A stretch of 64,000 bases of DNA from Ascaphus truei (taxonomy: Eukaryota > Chordata > Amphibia > Anura > Ascaphidae): NCBI GenBank assembly GCA_036426205.1, contig CM071567.1:296312204-296376203 (forward strand), written 5' to 3'. Below, in pieces: positions 21,961 to 34,598 of this stretch (the first letter of the stretch is position 1; every line of letters starts with the position of its first letter). The translations under genes were made by a program, and so were the position numbers. The notes beneath the pieces were generated by a model that was not told where the DNA came from, made no database searches, and saw nothing but the letters and a program-made list of their open reading frames with translations.

Positions 21961-22414
21961 TCCTCTCTCAATGAACTACTGTACTGTACACGGAATGAGG
22001 AACAAGATAACGACGGAAAAAATAATATTACTATGTACAGTATACTGTATATATATATATATATATACAGTATACATATATTAACATTACAGTGTATATA
22101 TATTATTACATAATATTCTTATAAATGTGCATAATTCATGTTTCTCCATGTTTTACAAATGTTTTTTAAATGTTTATCCAATTTCAATCTGCCAGAAGAA
22201 CTTAATAAAGACTGCATTATGTATTATTCATGATTATTCTTATATTTGTATTTTTTTGTTCCTGATGAAATAAAATAAATATTTATTCACATTCCTGGTA
22301 ATCATAATCATTGACAACAACCACACACCCCAACCCCCCCCTACAGTATAAGAATAAATGACAAAACAACATGAATCAGTTAATGGTTTTTTTTACTCTC
22401 AATTCTCACAATGC
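21961..22414. other. No gene; AT microsatellite
   Basis: AT-rich sequence with a tatatatata run flanked by mirrored acagtatac words at 22,038-22,078. Nothing coding is seen. Confidence 0.6.
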
Positions 22415-23560
22415 TGTGCAAATCAGATTTACATTTCAAATTCTAGAAGGGATTTTCCAAAGCGTTACCATAAACAAAGTCTCAAAGGGTTGGGGGGGGG
22501 GTTGGTGAGTCATGTGCAGTTATCAGCTAGCTCCCATCTCAAAGAGGCTTAGAGTACACGCAGGCGCAGTGAGGCGATTGACGGTCGGCAAGGGACGGAT
22601 TAAAAACACAATGACTAACTTCAGAAAATTAATGACTCTGTAGAGGTGTCTGTCGAAAAGAGTTTGTGTGTGCGTGGGGGAGGGATGAAGGATTAGTTGT
22701 GCTGCAGTTCAAAGAAATTACATACTGTAGAGTAGAGTACTGTAATTTCAAAAGGCAGTTCATCATAATAATTTGATCAATAAACCCCCAAATACAACCC
22801 CCAAATACAGTACATAAAAAGCAAGTCACTTTATCTCCCTGTGCCTCAGGCACCAAAAACATACAGTAGATTGTGAGCTCCACGGGACAGGGAGGGACCT
22901 GTGCCTGCAAAATGTCTCTGGAAAGCGCTACGTATACTGTAACTAACAGCGCTATACAAAAACATGCTATTATTACTATTATAAAATCAAGGTGATGCTC
23001 TGTGCAAATCAAATTCGAGAAGGGATTTTCCAAAACGTTGCCGTAAACAAAGCCTCAAAGCTCCCGTCTCAAAGAGAATTACACGCAGGCGCAGTGAGGC
23101 TTTGTACTGTAGCTCGGCTATGGACGGATTAAGAACACAATGGCAAGATTCAGAAACTTAACGACTCTGTGGAGAGGGGGGGGGTTGGGTGACTCATGGC
23201 AGTAAGCAGCTAGCTCCCATCTCAAAGAGGCTTAGAGTACACGCAGGCGCAGTGAGGTGATTGACGCTCGGCTAGAGACAGATTAAAAACACAATGACTA
23301 ACTTCAGAAAATGAATGACTCTGTGGAGGTGTCTGTCGAATGACTCTGTGGAGAGGGGGGGTGGGTTGGGTGACTCATGCGCAGTAAGCAGCTAAGCAAC
23401 TAAATAGCTCCCATCTGAACAAGGATTACACGCAGGGGCAGTGAGGCTTTGAAGCTCGGCTATGGACGTATTAAAAACACAATGGCAAGATTCCAAAAAT
23501 TAAAGACAGCCGGATGAAGTTCAAAGCTAAAGACATACTTTCATTTCAAAAGGCAGTTCA
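22415..23560. repeat. Diverged direct repeats of about 160 bp
   Basis: A cassette with 'gctagctcccatctcaaagag', 'acacgcaggcgcagtgagg', 'acggattaaaaacacaatg' and 'actctgtggagagggggg' appears about four times (starts near 22,480, 23,040, 23,190, 23,360). A second block, 'agaagggattttccaaa', is present at 22,445 and 23,018. The order and spacing suggest tandem duplication followed by rearrangement. Non-coding. Confidence 0.75.
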
Positions 23561-24240
23561 TCATAATAATACACCCCCAAATACAGTACGTAAAAAGCAC
23601 ACAAATCAACCATGTGCAGTCAAACGCACAGGGTTGCAGACAAAAGTTACTGTACAGCACAGATTGAATATCGTAATACAGTAAGATGGTTTTTTCAGGC
23701 TTGTGGAGAAAATAAAAATAAAAAAATTACAATAAAAAAAAAAAATTTCACTCACTCAAGCAAGCAGTGGTCGGCGTAGTTACAGGCGCATGCGCAGTAA
23801 ATTCCTGCTGTCAAGCAGGAATGTGATTGAAACCAGACACACATTCAAAGGAATGGTGTGGGAGAGATGTACTGCATTGCACAGAAGATAAGAAGTTGAA
23901 ATACCCTGCAGTGCAGTTAATTATCCCGAGCGAGGGGAGAGCGCTGTATATGCCGAAATGTGACACAGTTACAGTACAGTACACGCCTATGCGTTTCAAC
24001 AATTTTCAAATGAGACATACTGTACTGTACTGCAGAACAGCACTGCAAATGCATGTATACTTTAAATATGCAAATTTACAATTACTGCGCGCGCACACAC
24101 AGACTGTGAACTGACGTAGGTTGAACCGTGAAGGTATTTGACTTCCAAGACAACAGCTCGCAAACGCCCCCCTGAGTTTTTACATGGCATTGCAGTATTG
24201 CAGACAGCGAGAATAAAATGCTAATATCGCGAACGTAAAA
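23561..24240. other. No gene seen
   Basis: A-rich run at 23,705-23,750, an inverted pair attcctgctg/caagcaggaat near 23,800-23,822, and further tactgtac words. No supported coding frame. The right end of unit 1 may be here, but I could not find matching termini. Confidence 0.5.
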
Positions 24241-24425
24241 ATAACGCAGTTCACTCCGGGCGAAAACGACACAAAACCGCACATAACCGGGATAATCTGA
24301 AAATCGCGGATCTAGCTGATTTAGACTCAGGTCGGCCGCCACTGTAGTTTAATAAAGAATCAATTTTAACATCTATCCTGGTGAGTCTGATTATTGTAGG
24401 ATCGGCGGAGGCATCGATCTTCCAC

Positions 24426-24770
24426 TCATCTATCAACCCCTATTATAGATTGCTTTCTCAACACCTCTAATTCCACCCACCTTCTAAGTGTGGGGTCGGC
24501 GTGAACACGCCACCAGTTAAGTTGCTTTATAATATGAATATATGCATGGAAGACCAAGACCCCCGCCTCCTTAGGCATTCTGAGGATGTTTCTACTGACC
24601 CTGAGTTTTTTACCCCCATGTAAATGTAGTGATGTGAGATTTTTTAAGGGTAACGCACTTATGTAAGATGTGAAGTGGCCTGCGACAACGGGTTGCATCG
24701 TGGCAAAGTTCCTGCGGTCATTTGTACGCAGAGAAATTACTGCGAGCAAATGTCCCAGACCAAGTATCAA
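24426..24770 (-). pseudogene. LINE (possibly L1/Tx1-like) RT C-terminal fragment
   Basis: A minus-strand frame contains KLRVSRNILRMPKEAGVLVF, HAYIHIIKQLNWW and LRRWVELE, resembling the region after the catalytic core in L1/Tx1-type reverse transcriptases (a P-x-x-x-G-G-L-x-x-P block, then LxWW and WxxLE). The first 45 residues are not recognisable. The giant Harbinger element is inserted immediately to its right at 24,772-24,774, so this is part of the host-side target. Confidence 0.4.
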
Positions 24771-24774
24771 CTTA

Positions 24775-24797
24775 GGGCTCTATGCAGTAAGCGCCGA
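24775..24797 (+). repeat. Harbinger left terminal inverted repeat
   Basis: GGGCTCTATGCAGTAAGCGC plus CGA; it differs from the right end at positions 5-7 only. TTA precedes it. Confidence 0.85.
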
Positions 24798-25015
24798 AAA
24801 AGTCCTCTCACCAAGTGTTCCTTATCGGCATGATTGTGCCGATTTTCCCTCGCCGTATGCAATACGTGCCGAATCCCTTCCGAATCAAGCCTAAAACATT
24901 TGTTCCCACTCTGGCGATGATTTGACGATCACACACAGGTGTATCGGCGTGCATGGCGAGGTGGTGTTAGTTTCACCAATGAAACTTCTTGCTGAATCTG
25001 CCGAAGCAAGCATGT
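24798..25015. promoter_or_regulatory. Left subterminal GCCGA motif cluster
   Basis: At least seven copies of GCCGA/TCGGC or close variants occur (for example ttatcggcatg 24,828, gtgccgatttt 24,838, cgtgccgaatc 24,866, tatcggcgtgc 24,943, ctgccgaagc 25,000). The same word crowds the right end. Such arrays are likely binding sites for the transposase or its Myb partner; this role is inferred. Confidence 0.5.
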
Positions 25016-25027
25016 TTTTGATTGAGC

Positions 25028-25076
25028 GGCCCATTTAAAGGCAGCGTGTATTTTTATTCATTCTCTGTGTTGTTGG

Positions 25077-25107
<31 letters not shown>

Positions 25108-25110
25108 CTG
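25028..25110 (+). promoter_or_regulatory. Possible promoter of the Myb-like gene
   Basis: A TATA-like ATTTAAAG (25,033-25,040) lies about 230 bases before the ATG, followed by a gagagagagacacaca run at 25,078-25,106. Inference from position only. Confidence 0.3.
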
Positions 25111-25417
25111 GGCGATTTACATATTTCATATTGACTGAGAGTTGTTGTGTATTGTGAGAGGTTTGTCCTGTGTTGTTTTGTTAACAGCTTTGTGTTGTTT
25201 TCACTTTGTAAGTGTTCAGTGCGATTGTGTTTAAATTTATTTTCTGTTCTTTGTGAGTGCTATAGGTATGGCCGAAAGACGTGGGAGGAGTGATGCTGGT
25301 GTGAGTGGTACTGGTAGTCGTGTGAGTACACGTCTGAGTGAACGTAGGATTCAGGGGAGTGCTGTTGCTGCGAGTGCGAATGGTGTTGCTGGGAGAGCGA
25401 GTGGTGTTGCTGTGAGT

Positions 25418-25580
25418 GCGAGTGCTGCTGGTGGCTCTTTTGCTGGTGCTGCTGGGGTGTCTGTTGCTGGTGCTGTTGGGGTGTCTGTTGCTGGTGCTGC
25501 TGGGGTGTCTGGTGGTGATGCTGCTGGGGTGTCTGGTGGTGGTGCTGTTGGGGTGTCTGGTGGTGGGGTGGTTGGTGGTG
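25418..25580 (+). repeat. Coding 30-bp minisatellite, exon 1
   Basis: Five or six units of ggtgctgctggggtgtctgt plus ten more bases encode ten-residue Gly/Ala/Val/Ser repeats. Unit length is a multiple of three, so copy changes keep frame. Confidence 0.8.
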
Positions 25581-26425
25581 GGCTGCTTTTGGAGTCTCTT
25601 ACATTGGAAGAAGGAGAGTCCAGTCAGCAGCAGCCAAGCTCTGTGGCAGCACGTGGTCGGAGTAAACATTTGGAGCGGCCACGTAATCCTCGTTTCAATG
25701 AAGAGGAAAACAGAGTTCTTGTCACAGGGATTTTGGAGCACTATGACCTGCTGTATGGGCATTTACTAGGTAAGTGTATCTTTGCATTGATTGTTCAAAG
25801 ACATGTTATCCTATCTCATGTGAGATGTCTTAATATCAAACTATAATTCTCTAATATCTATCAATTAAAGTTAATTGTTACACACATAATCCTTCATGCT
25901 TTATAACGACCATAACAATCAGTCTAAAAAGTTTGCCAAAGTTCATACAATATTCATGCAAGCTTCCTTAGATTTGTATGTTTCCACATAAATGCTCATG
26001 TGGTACACATATTCAACCTAAACCAGCATGTTTGGTATCACTTGGAACAGGTAGCAGTGTCGGAAACTGCTCGTTTTTCTAATAATAATTAACGTCATAT
26101 ATTTTGTATGTATTTCAAGGGCGGACAAGTTCAGCCTCCAAAAAAGAAATGTGGGATCAAATAACATTGGCTGTGTCTGCGTGTGGGAATCATGTCAGGG
26201 ACCGCGCGAATTGTCGGAACAGATTTGATTATATCAGGGCGAATTTAAAGAAAAAAATCCAAGCACAACGGATGCATGCTTCTGCCACTGGAGGTGGGCT
26301 GCCAGCACAAGCTCTAATGTTAACTCCATTGAAGGAGCAATTGCGTGAAAAATTTCTTCCTGTCGTCGTGGAGGGTTTGCCAGGGGACAGAGATATCAGA
26401 ATTTATTCGGCTCAATTTCCACCAG

Positions 26426-26506
26426 GTGACAAATGTTACTGTACTACGCGTGTCGTATGTTACAGTTCTTATCTATATTTCTTCCCAATACCTACATATA
26501 TATCTG

Positions 26507-26593
<87 letters not shown>

Positions 26594-26940
26594 CTACTGT
26601 ATACACAAAAATATAATTTGTGATTGTAATCTTACAATAATAATTAATTGTATTGTAATCTTATTGTTTCTTACAGAACGAAAAAAGGATTTCAACCGGT
26701 TTTTCACCGGCATCATAAGAGAACAGTCAGGGATGTTTTAAATCCGCATTTCCCATTCAAAAGATTTGCCATAAAATCAATATGTTCTAACAAAGCACAA
26801 AGAAGAACACATATATATATATATATCTCTATCTCTACAGTATCTATATACCATAATACTGAGTTAAGTTATGGTGAGTAAAAAAAGTGACAAAAACCCT
26901 CCACAGGAAAGCAAATATGCAAATACAACTGTATGCTCTA

Positions 26941-26978
<38 letters not shown>

Positions 26979-28450
26979 TAATCTATATATAGTTGTCCTA
27001 AAAAACAAATAAATATTATATATATCTATGTGTGTTTGGAAACATGTATTGGCTCAGCTATCGTGGATGACATCATTATGAGTAAACATACACAACTTGA
27101 CCTGCATGAAGGGATTATGTGTAATGATCTTCCAAATAACACACACTGCAACCTTCTACTTTACAAAGCATTCAACATCTTTGCCCTATAGTTGAAAGCT
27201 GAATGTATGTTGGAATCTTTTTACAAACAATGGGTTAACATGCATAACAACAAAGCACACCCGCAGTCATTCTTTGTCACAGTAATGTATAACTTCGTTA
27301 TACTGTGTCTGTGCACACAAATGCATAATTCACTATTTCATGTATGTGTCGATACATATAATATATATATTAGTGATAATCTATGTTACACCTATAAAAA
27401 GGCCATTACTGCGTAATCAAGTCTTGCATGGAATATTGTGAATTCAAAGGCGAACATGAATAATTTTCACAAACAAATTCCGTTATGTTTTATTAAAGCT
27501 CTTTTTTCGCTTCATGTAGTATAATGTGAGCATAAATAGGAACATGTACCATATGGTATTTAATTGTGTTCATATGTAGCTCACTTCATACAGTTTTTTT
27601 ATTTCGCTCATGTACCGGTGTGTGAAACCAGCTGCAATTAATATGTAATCACAGCATAGAGGTGAACAGAGGGGGTGGTGTCGGGCAGAGAGCCAGATCA
27701 CAGGGTCATGGTAGGGTCAAGTCTTGTGGGACGGCTTACAGGTGGTAGAAGCAACTAAAAGGTCAGGGTGGTGTCAAGTCTTGGGGGAGGGACTACAGTT
27801 GTTAGAAGCTGCCAAGGTGAACAGAAGTTCATCATATTCATTTGAAATGGTAATTATCTGACTACTTTCACCCACCAGTCCACGATATATTAAAACGTAC
27901 GTTAGTCATTCGTTCAGTCATATATTCTTGTAACGTTATAGATACGCCACCTTATCATACCAGTATCATCTGTGAGCGACACACTGCATGTGTTGCTGAG
28001 TGTCAGCCACATTGAGCACTACACCTGCTTCTTTTAAATGTTCTGACAGATCTCTAAACACATTCATACACATTTCCACAATTAGGTGCTGAATTCTAAG
28101 CAGAGTCAACTTTGCTTTCATGGTAGTGATGTACATTATTCTAGCTATATTACTACACAACATATGCAGTGTATGTACAACAGAACAGTTAATTTTATAA
28201 CGCATTCCTGCATGAACATTGTATGTTGTATGTATGTTGTATGTATGTTGTATGGTATTTACAATAAATGTGCCGATTAGGTTCACATGTACATTTATGT
28301 AAAGATGGATAATATACAGATTGCCCTAACCATATCATTGTGATTTCGTTATGGGATGCTGATATTTAGCCATAACTACTCCCACTACAGATACTTCATG
28401 TTAATTATGTACACATGACAACTAAATTCTAATGTTATTCTTCTATATAG
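26426..28450 (+). other. Large intron of the Myb-like gene
   Basis: Besides microsatellites (26,515-26,592; TA run 26,941-26,977) it holds a pair of diverged direct repeats of about 70 bp at 27,665-27,810 ('tagggtcaagtcttgtggga' and 'ggtgtcaagtcttgggggag') and a tgtatgttgtatg triplet run at 28,217-28,253. Nothing coding is seen. Confidence 0.6.
26515..26592 (+). repeat. (TC)n(TA)n microsatellite
   Basis: About 23 TC units run into about 16 TA units in intron 2 of the Myb-like gene. Confidence 0.95.
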
Positions 28451-29574
28451 TTGCTCCTGTGTCACCTGAACACGTCCCCTCACCTGTCTCATCAAGGTCA
28501 TCATCAAGAATGGAAGGTGAGTGTATGAGGTGCAGCCCATATAATGTGTACATTTGAAGCATTTCATTTTCCATGCTAAATAAATGCCTTTCACATGTAA
28601 TGAACTTCACATCAGTTATTGTCACAGGAGATGTAGTGTTTCATGACAACATGTATTGTGTCTGTTTTAAAGTATCAGCTAGGAGTTGTGATGTTATAAC
28701 AACCTTTAATTCATTCTTCTTTCACACTGAGTCGAAACATCATTGTTACTTCAAGCATCATCTTTTAATTGGACACAAATAATAAATTATGGAAACATGT
28801 TATGTGTTCCACTATGAGGACAACTATCATTATAGTGAAAACAAAGTGAAAGTTCCATGGCAGTTCATAATGTCTTTCTTTATTTGTAGAACCAGATGTT
28901 GCCGCTCAAGGACAAATTCACTCAAGTGACCATGAAGATGTTGACACTCCTGGATTAACACAGCATTCAAGTCCTCCTGCTCGTGACACCTACTCAGCTA
29001 TTGCAGCTTCTGAAGAACGAATCTTGGGTGAAGAAAATCGTCGCCATTCAGAAATGATGTCAATGCATGAAAGGATGATGTCACTGCATGAAAGGATGCA
29101 TGAAAGGTCAATATCTGAAATGTCACAAATAAAAAATGTCATCATCCAAGTTCCTAAAGAAATCCAAAATCTAAACAGGACATTACAAGCACTAGTTCTG
29201 AATGTAAGCCAAGCCAATCAGTTTAGGAGTACAGCAAGAGAACAACAATTCCACTTTACCCCATCAGAGGATGGATCTTTACATACTGCTACTTTTTCTC
29301 CAGAGTCATCACTTCTTCATTCCCCACTTCAGGATGATACCGGTACAGTAGGTGCAAGATCTGTGCAAGTCCCTGTCAACATCCAACCGCTTACATCATC
29401 TGTTGAAAAGATGGAACCGACACCTACAAATGAGACACCCAAAAGAAAGTTTGGGCAACAATTACTAATCACCAGCTTTTGGAAGAAGAAAAAAACACAA
29501 ACACAAGAAAGTGCTCCACCACCACTGTTGCAATGTTTGTCGTGTTTCACAACAGCCACAGCCCATACCCAGTG

Positions 29575-29840
29575 CCACTGAACTGCCACAGCCCACACCC
29601 AGTGCCCCTGAAGTGCCACAGCCCACACTTAGTGCCCCTGAAGTGCCACAGCCCACACTTAGTGCCACTGAAGTGCCACAGCCCACACCCAGTGCCCCTG
29701 AAGTGCCACAGCCCACACCCAGTGCCCCTGAAGCGCCACAGCCCACATCCAGTGCCCCTGAAGTGCCACAGCCCACACCCAGTGCCCCTGAAGTGCCACA
29801 GGCCACACCCAGTGCCACAGAACTGCCACAGGCCAGTACA
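29575..29840 (+). repeat. Coding 30-bp minisatellite, exon 4
   Basis: About nine units of ccacagcccacacccagtgc plus cctgaagtg-type ends encode the ten-residue PQPTPSAPEV repeat on the + strand. Antisense Trp/Cys/Val-rich frames are by-products. Confidence 0.9.
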
Positions 29841-30480
29841 AGTGGTACAGTTAAGGCGAGAGTACTTGGCAGAGGGAAAAGCAAACACAAAAGTCAACAA
29901 GCAGGCCTGTGACTCGCTCTCAAAAGGATAAACAAAAATAAATAATCACATTCACTAAATTTTTCGGTGTACTGGTATTGTTTACTGCAGACTTTTTCAT
30001 GCATAGTGTATGTATGATCATGTACAGATGCTTGATAATATTCAAGTATGTCCTTGTACACATGAATGTTTATAAATGCTCACTGACTGAATGAAGGCAT
30101 ATTTTATAACATATAAATATCTAATAATCATCAGTTGATTCGTGGTATAACATTATTACACACTTGGCATGTTAATGGAAGATGACATTCACCTAGCTCT
30201 TGTTCAAGATGAGATGTATCTGGGTTTTTTTTGTAATGTAGATAGTCATTTCATGATAATATTATTGACATACAACTTTAAGTAAGTACCCATATAACAG
30301 CATACATTTTAATGTTATGTTTTCTTGTGTCTTAACTCTGTAAGACATTACTTACCTTAATCTTCATTCATAGTTCACAATGTTGGCATGTGATCATGTA
30401 TGATTTTTGGTTACAATAACAGATCTGTAAGTGTGTATGAATATATCTGTAGTCTCTCTGTATCTCTATCTATATATGTA

Positions 30481-30510
30481 TACACACACACACACACACA
30501 CACACATACA

Positions 30511-30556
<46 letters not shown>
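30481..30556 (+). repeat. (CA)n/(TG)n microsatellite
   Basis: A CA run (30,481-30,506) is followed by a longer TG run (30,513-30,554), so the two can fold back on each other. Confidence 0.95.
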
Positions 30557-30557
<1 letters not shown>

Positions 30558-30579
30558 GGAAGCCGGATAAGATGTCCTT

Positions 30580-31110
30580 CATTACGATATGGAGGCATGT
30601 TCCCTCTCAGGACCGGTTCTGGGCAGTACGGGAAGTCTTTGAAGTCCTTACTCCAAAGAGTAAATAAACCGTTTTACAGCTCTAATCGATTGTGCCTTTA
30701 GACCAGAGATCAAACACCAGCAGAAAGCAGAGAAAACATCTCTCACGCCCCATCCGTTAGAACACTTCGGCTTGGTGACGTCAACGCGGGTTTCTCGCGA
30801 TACTGGCGCGGGTTAACCACTGGGTGTGCTCGTTGAGTATGCAGTAAAGTTAGTACTAATATGCTTAGGCTCTTCCACACGCGTTCGAAACCCATAGGTT
30901 CTCACAGGGAAAAATGTATAAGTGGGACATTATCTAGGGTTTTTTTTAAATACCCCACGCCAGACCCCATTGGTCCAATCAGTTGATTTTTCCCAATGAG
31001 GGCGATGGAGGGGAGGAGTCAAAAAACCCAGAAGCACCACGTATTATTTTGTGGCCTAGCAACATAACAAAAACCAAAATAAACTTTATTAACAAACAAA
31101 ATTTGGAAAA
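30580..31110 (-). mobile_element. Possible retroelement end with hammerhead-like motif
   Basis: On the minus strand a CTGTGAG, AACC-TATG-GGTT hairpin and CGAACGCGT series at about 30,884-30,920 mimics a hammerhead with altered core. Minus-strand AATAAA lies near 31,085. No ORF. Class uncertain. Confidence 0.3.
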
Positions 31111-33769
31111 CAAATTAGACATATGAAATAAATGACGCGATAGGTGATTCTTAAACCAAAGAGAGGGTATTAGTGCATGAAAAGGGTAGCAAACTATTGG
31201 AGGACACGTTTTTTATCCCCTCTATAACCGTGCTAAATAGAAAAAGCACACGAAAGGGAGTAGGAAGTACCCATAAATTTATAGAAATTTATAATAAAAA
31301 AACACAATAGAAAGCTAATAACGCATGATATCTTAATCGGGTATATACAAAGAGGAGGAAATATACTATGTGGGATAAAAAAGGACTTAGAGGCTTAAGG
31401 TTTAAAATAGTGAATATAAATTAAAAAAAAGGTGAAATAATACATCGGCATAATCCTATTTCATGGAGGCCCATTAAATAGAGACCAAAATATATATATC
31501 CTCATTAGACTCAGGATGCAAAGTATAAAGTGGATGTATACAGAAGGTCTCCTGTCTAGATAATTCTTTGATCTATCTCCCCTCTCAGTCCTTGGTATTA
31601 TTAATACCCTTGAGAGAAGGGAGGAGGGGTTCTCGTTGTGGACATTGGGCATAATGTTGGACAGGCTATGCTTCATTACCCTATTTAAATTACGCAGATG
31701 TTCTGAATACGAACTTTTAAGGGCGTCGTTTTAGTGCGTCCCAAATAATAGGCACTTGGACATTCGATTAAGTATACGCATGGATTTGGTTGCAGTAAAT
31801 AAGTATTTTATGTCATTGGCATGGTTTACTCCAGTTTACACATACTGTCTTATATCGGGTGCAGATGCGTACATACTGCGCTACTTCCACAGTTAAAGTC
31901 CCAATAGGTTACTGTTTTAAGCCATGTTTTGTCCCCATTTTTGATGTGGCTTTTGGCCTTATATCACTTGGGGATAGTGTGTTTTTCAGATTTTTGTCCT
32001 TTCTGTGATAAATTCTGGGACTTAGAACTGTGTGCACTCAGAGTAGGGAGTCACTGAGAGAGAAAGACCAGGTTTTTTATATTTCTAATTGCCTGCATGA
32101 ATTAAAAATTAGTGAGAAATGACACATGCATTTCCTCATTCTCTTGCAAACTCTTTGATTTTTATTTTCTTGGCGGAACAATAGTACTTCTATCTATTTT
32201 CGAACTTTTTCCCAGGTCATTATTTATATCAAGATGATGCCCTCTCCACAAATCTCAAAGTCAATGTTTCCTGGGTTCTTCAAAATTGTATCTGTTTACA
32301 AATTTTTCCTCAAGAATAGTATGGCCATCGGGTTAGTTTTATCCACGTTTTTTTTTGTGGTTCTACTGGTGGCTAGGCGGGATTGTTGACTCACTTTCTT
32401 TGAAAGATTTAGGGGCACTAACTCCCTTCATCTTGGGACCCACAGACTAAGAGATCTAGACAATGTATTCTTTTGGTGGTATACCTGCGTGAATGATAAA
32501 TTTCATAGTTATCATGTAAGTAATTTATAAAGTGCCACGAACACGGTCGCCCGTCCCACTCCCCCAAACACAGAATGTCTATGAAACGAAGCCATACAAT
32601 TATATATTAGTTTGAAAGGGTTGGTTTTTGAAAGGGTGTTGGTTGTATGGAATCATTTTCGGTACATCCTCCAATGTAAAGGTTCGCGAAACGGGGGCAA
32701 ATCGTGTGCCCTTGCAGTTCCGCAAACCTGCCAGAAAAAAAAAAATCCAAAAACATAAAATAGTTGTGTTTTAAATATAATTATTGAATCCAAAAGGAAT
32801 TTCCTCTTGAGAGCATGCACATTTACATCAGTCAACTAGAAACAATAAATGGCTGCTGGGAGGCTGCCCCCATGGGGGGTGTCTTGTATAAGGGCCTGAA
32901 CCACCCAGTGAGCAATATAGGATTCCTTCCATCAAAACTTCCAACAAATTTCAACACTGCTTGTTGAGTTATTTGCGCTCTCTCTTTAAATAGGATGAAA
33001 GTTTTAAGTTTGGCCACATAGGGTGGAGGAAGTGGTACAATATTGGGACAAATTGGCAGTCAAACTCTGCTAGTCCCGATAAATCGGTCTCTGCCCAGGT
33101 GGAGTGTTAGCTGTATGTGTTTTTTGATACTTGTATGTGTTGTTAGGGGGGGGGTTTATTTGGAGGAAGGGGGGGGCACAGATTTGACTGCAGGTCTCTG
33201 GGGGAAACACCCGAGGGCCCACAGCCGGCCTAAGGATCATTGTTGTGCCTATACTGTAGTATTGTATGTTAGGGGGGGGTAAGGGGTTGTGGTTGTTGTA
33301 ATATATATATATATTAGATAATATATATTATAAATATATATTATAATATATATATATATATCCTGTGAGGGCACACTATATTCAACAAATCACGGTGTCC
33401 TGGCTTGTTCTGGGCAATGACACGTGTCACCGAGTTGCAGCGTTCCCAGAGGGGTCATTGCTCGGCTGACGAAGGTGGATGTGTTAATGGATAATGGTCA
33501 GGATAGTTAATAGGCGAAATGCTGCGATGTCCGCCAGGATGGCATTATAAATTCATGATTGTAAATGCAGATATATATATATATAGTACTGTATAACAAC
33601 AACCCTATAACCCCTAACATTACAGACTGTACACATACAGTACTGTTACAGTATATGCACATCAATGATACATAGGCCGGCGGGGGGGCGGAGATGTGTT
33701 GACAGCAGAGGAGAGATCCGCTGCTCTTTGCCAAACATCGGCGCACAATTAAAAAAATATTAAAATACA
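31111..33769. other. No gene seen; AT-rich with G runs
   Basis: No coding frame has family support. Contains polyT/polyA runs, G-runs (33,144-33,177) and an imperfect TA palindrome at 33,300-33,362. Probably decayed repeats inserted in the Harbinger element. Confidence 0.5.
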
Positions 33770-34130
33770 TTTTTATTCATAGTGTGATGGGCAGGGGGCT
33801 CGGAGTTGAACCGCGTGGTTAATGTCCGGGGCACCTGCTTCCCGGAACAGACCCTTATGAGGTGCCGGTAGCCCTTCTGCATAAAGGTCCGATCACGTGA
33901 CCGCGGCCCTGTTAACAAAGCAGACGGATACCGGCACCCCCTAAAGGGGCCGTATTCGGGGATAGGCAGGGGGTCCGACCTTAAAACCAAAGCGGTTCAG
34001 CTAGGCGCCCCTCTGACCTCTACAGTAACAGACCCAATAAAAGGGGCTGTGATTCGGGGAAGCAGGGGGTCCCCAGACATAAAACCAAAGCGGTTCGCTC
34101 GGAGACCCTGCACACACAATATGAATAAAA
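33770..34130. repeat. Palindromic-family repeat, left end of fold-back
   Basis: Two 'agcagggggtcc'/'aaaaccaaagcggttc' blocks and a hairpin around gataccggcaccc mark this as the family of 15,168 and 15,508. The inner part (34,030-34,130) is mirrored at 42,955-43,052. Confidence 0.65.
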
Positions 34131-34598
34131 TGTTATTTAAATTTATTATTTTATTCATTGATTATTTATTTATTTAGGATTAGTATTAATTGTGCTTGCT
34201 GCGTTGTGTGATTTTTTTTTATTGATGAGTGCCTGGGGGGGTAGGTGAAGGGGGGATTAGCCCCAACCGTGGTGTTGCGCTTTGCGGGGGGGTAGCGGGT
34301 GCACTAACCCCTTCCACGACATTAGGGTATTAAACGGCTACGGTCGTGTGGATCGTGTGAAAGGTGAAGTGCACGAGCAACCACCCGCCGTCCTAAAACT
34401 TCCCACCAAGGGACAAACATCCCCCCTGTTCTTTCCCACCCCCGCTACCTACAAGAAAAAAAATTCAGGCACGAGCCCCCCCCAGGGCCCACAAGGAAAT
34501 ATAATAAACTAAAGAAAATAAATACAGGAATATAAATAAAGAGTAGAGAGGGATTATATATCTATTATATAATATATATACTATATATCGAAATATAT

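Larger units (their letters stand above)
25268..29930 (+). pseudogene. Harbinger Myb/SANT-like DNA-binding protein, four exons
   Basis: Exons 25,268-25,769, 26,120-26,425, 28,451-28,516 and 28,890 to about 29,930 join in frame (each intron splits a codon after its first base) with GTAAGT, GTGACA and GTGAGT donors and AG acceptors. Residues 1-60 are Gly/Ala/Arg/Ser-rich and are followed by 10-residue GAAGVSVAGA-type repeats. About residue 137 starts a Myb/SANT-like domain (RNPRFNEEENRVLV, then WDQITLAVSACG and CRNRFDYIRANLKKK). Exon 4 encodes a Met/His/Glu-rich coil (HERMMSLHERMHERSISEM) and then, after a one-base shift near 29,511-29,570, ten-residue PQPTPSAPEV repeats. The likely ending (a TRSQKDKQ-like tail) needs another shift. 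In Harbinger elements such proteins move the transposase to the nucleus and to the termini. Two frameshifts suggest this copy is inactive. Confidence 0.7.

Noticed and set aside
26345..26741. Frames with Leu-Ser and Tyr-Ile runs
   Set aside because: Translation of a (TC)n(TA)n microsatellite in an intron.
29575..29840. Regularly spaced repeats considered as a CRISPR array
   Set aside because: Units are contiguous with no unique spacers and lie in a vertebrate-like exon.
29329..29900. Antisense frames with Cys/Gly/Trp repeats
   Set aside because: Mirror of the 30-bp coding minisatellite on the + strand, which has splice and domain support.
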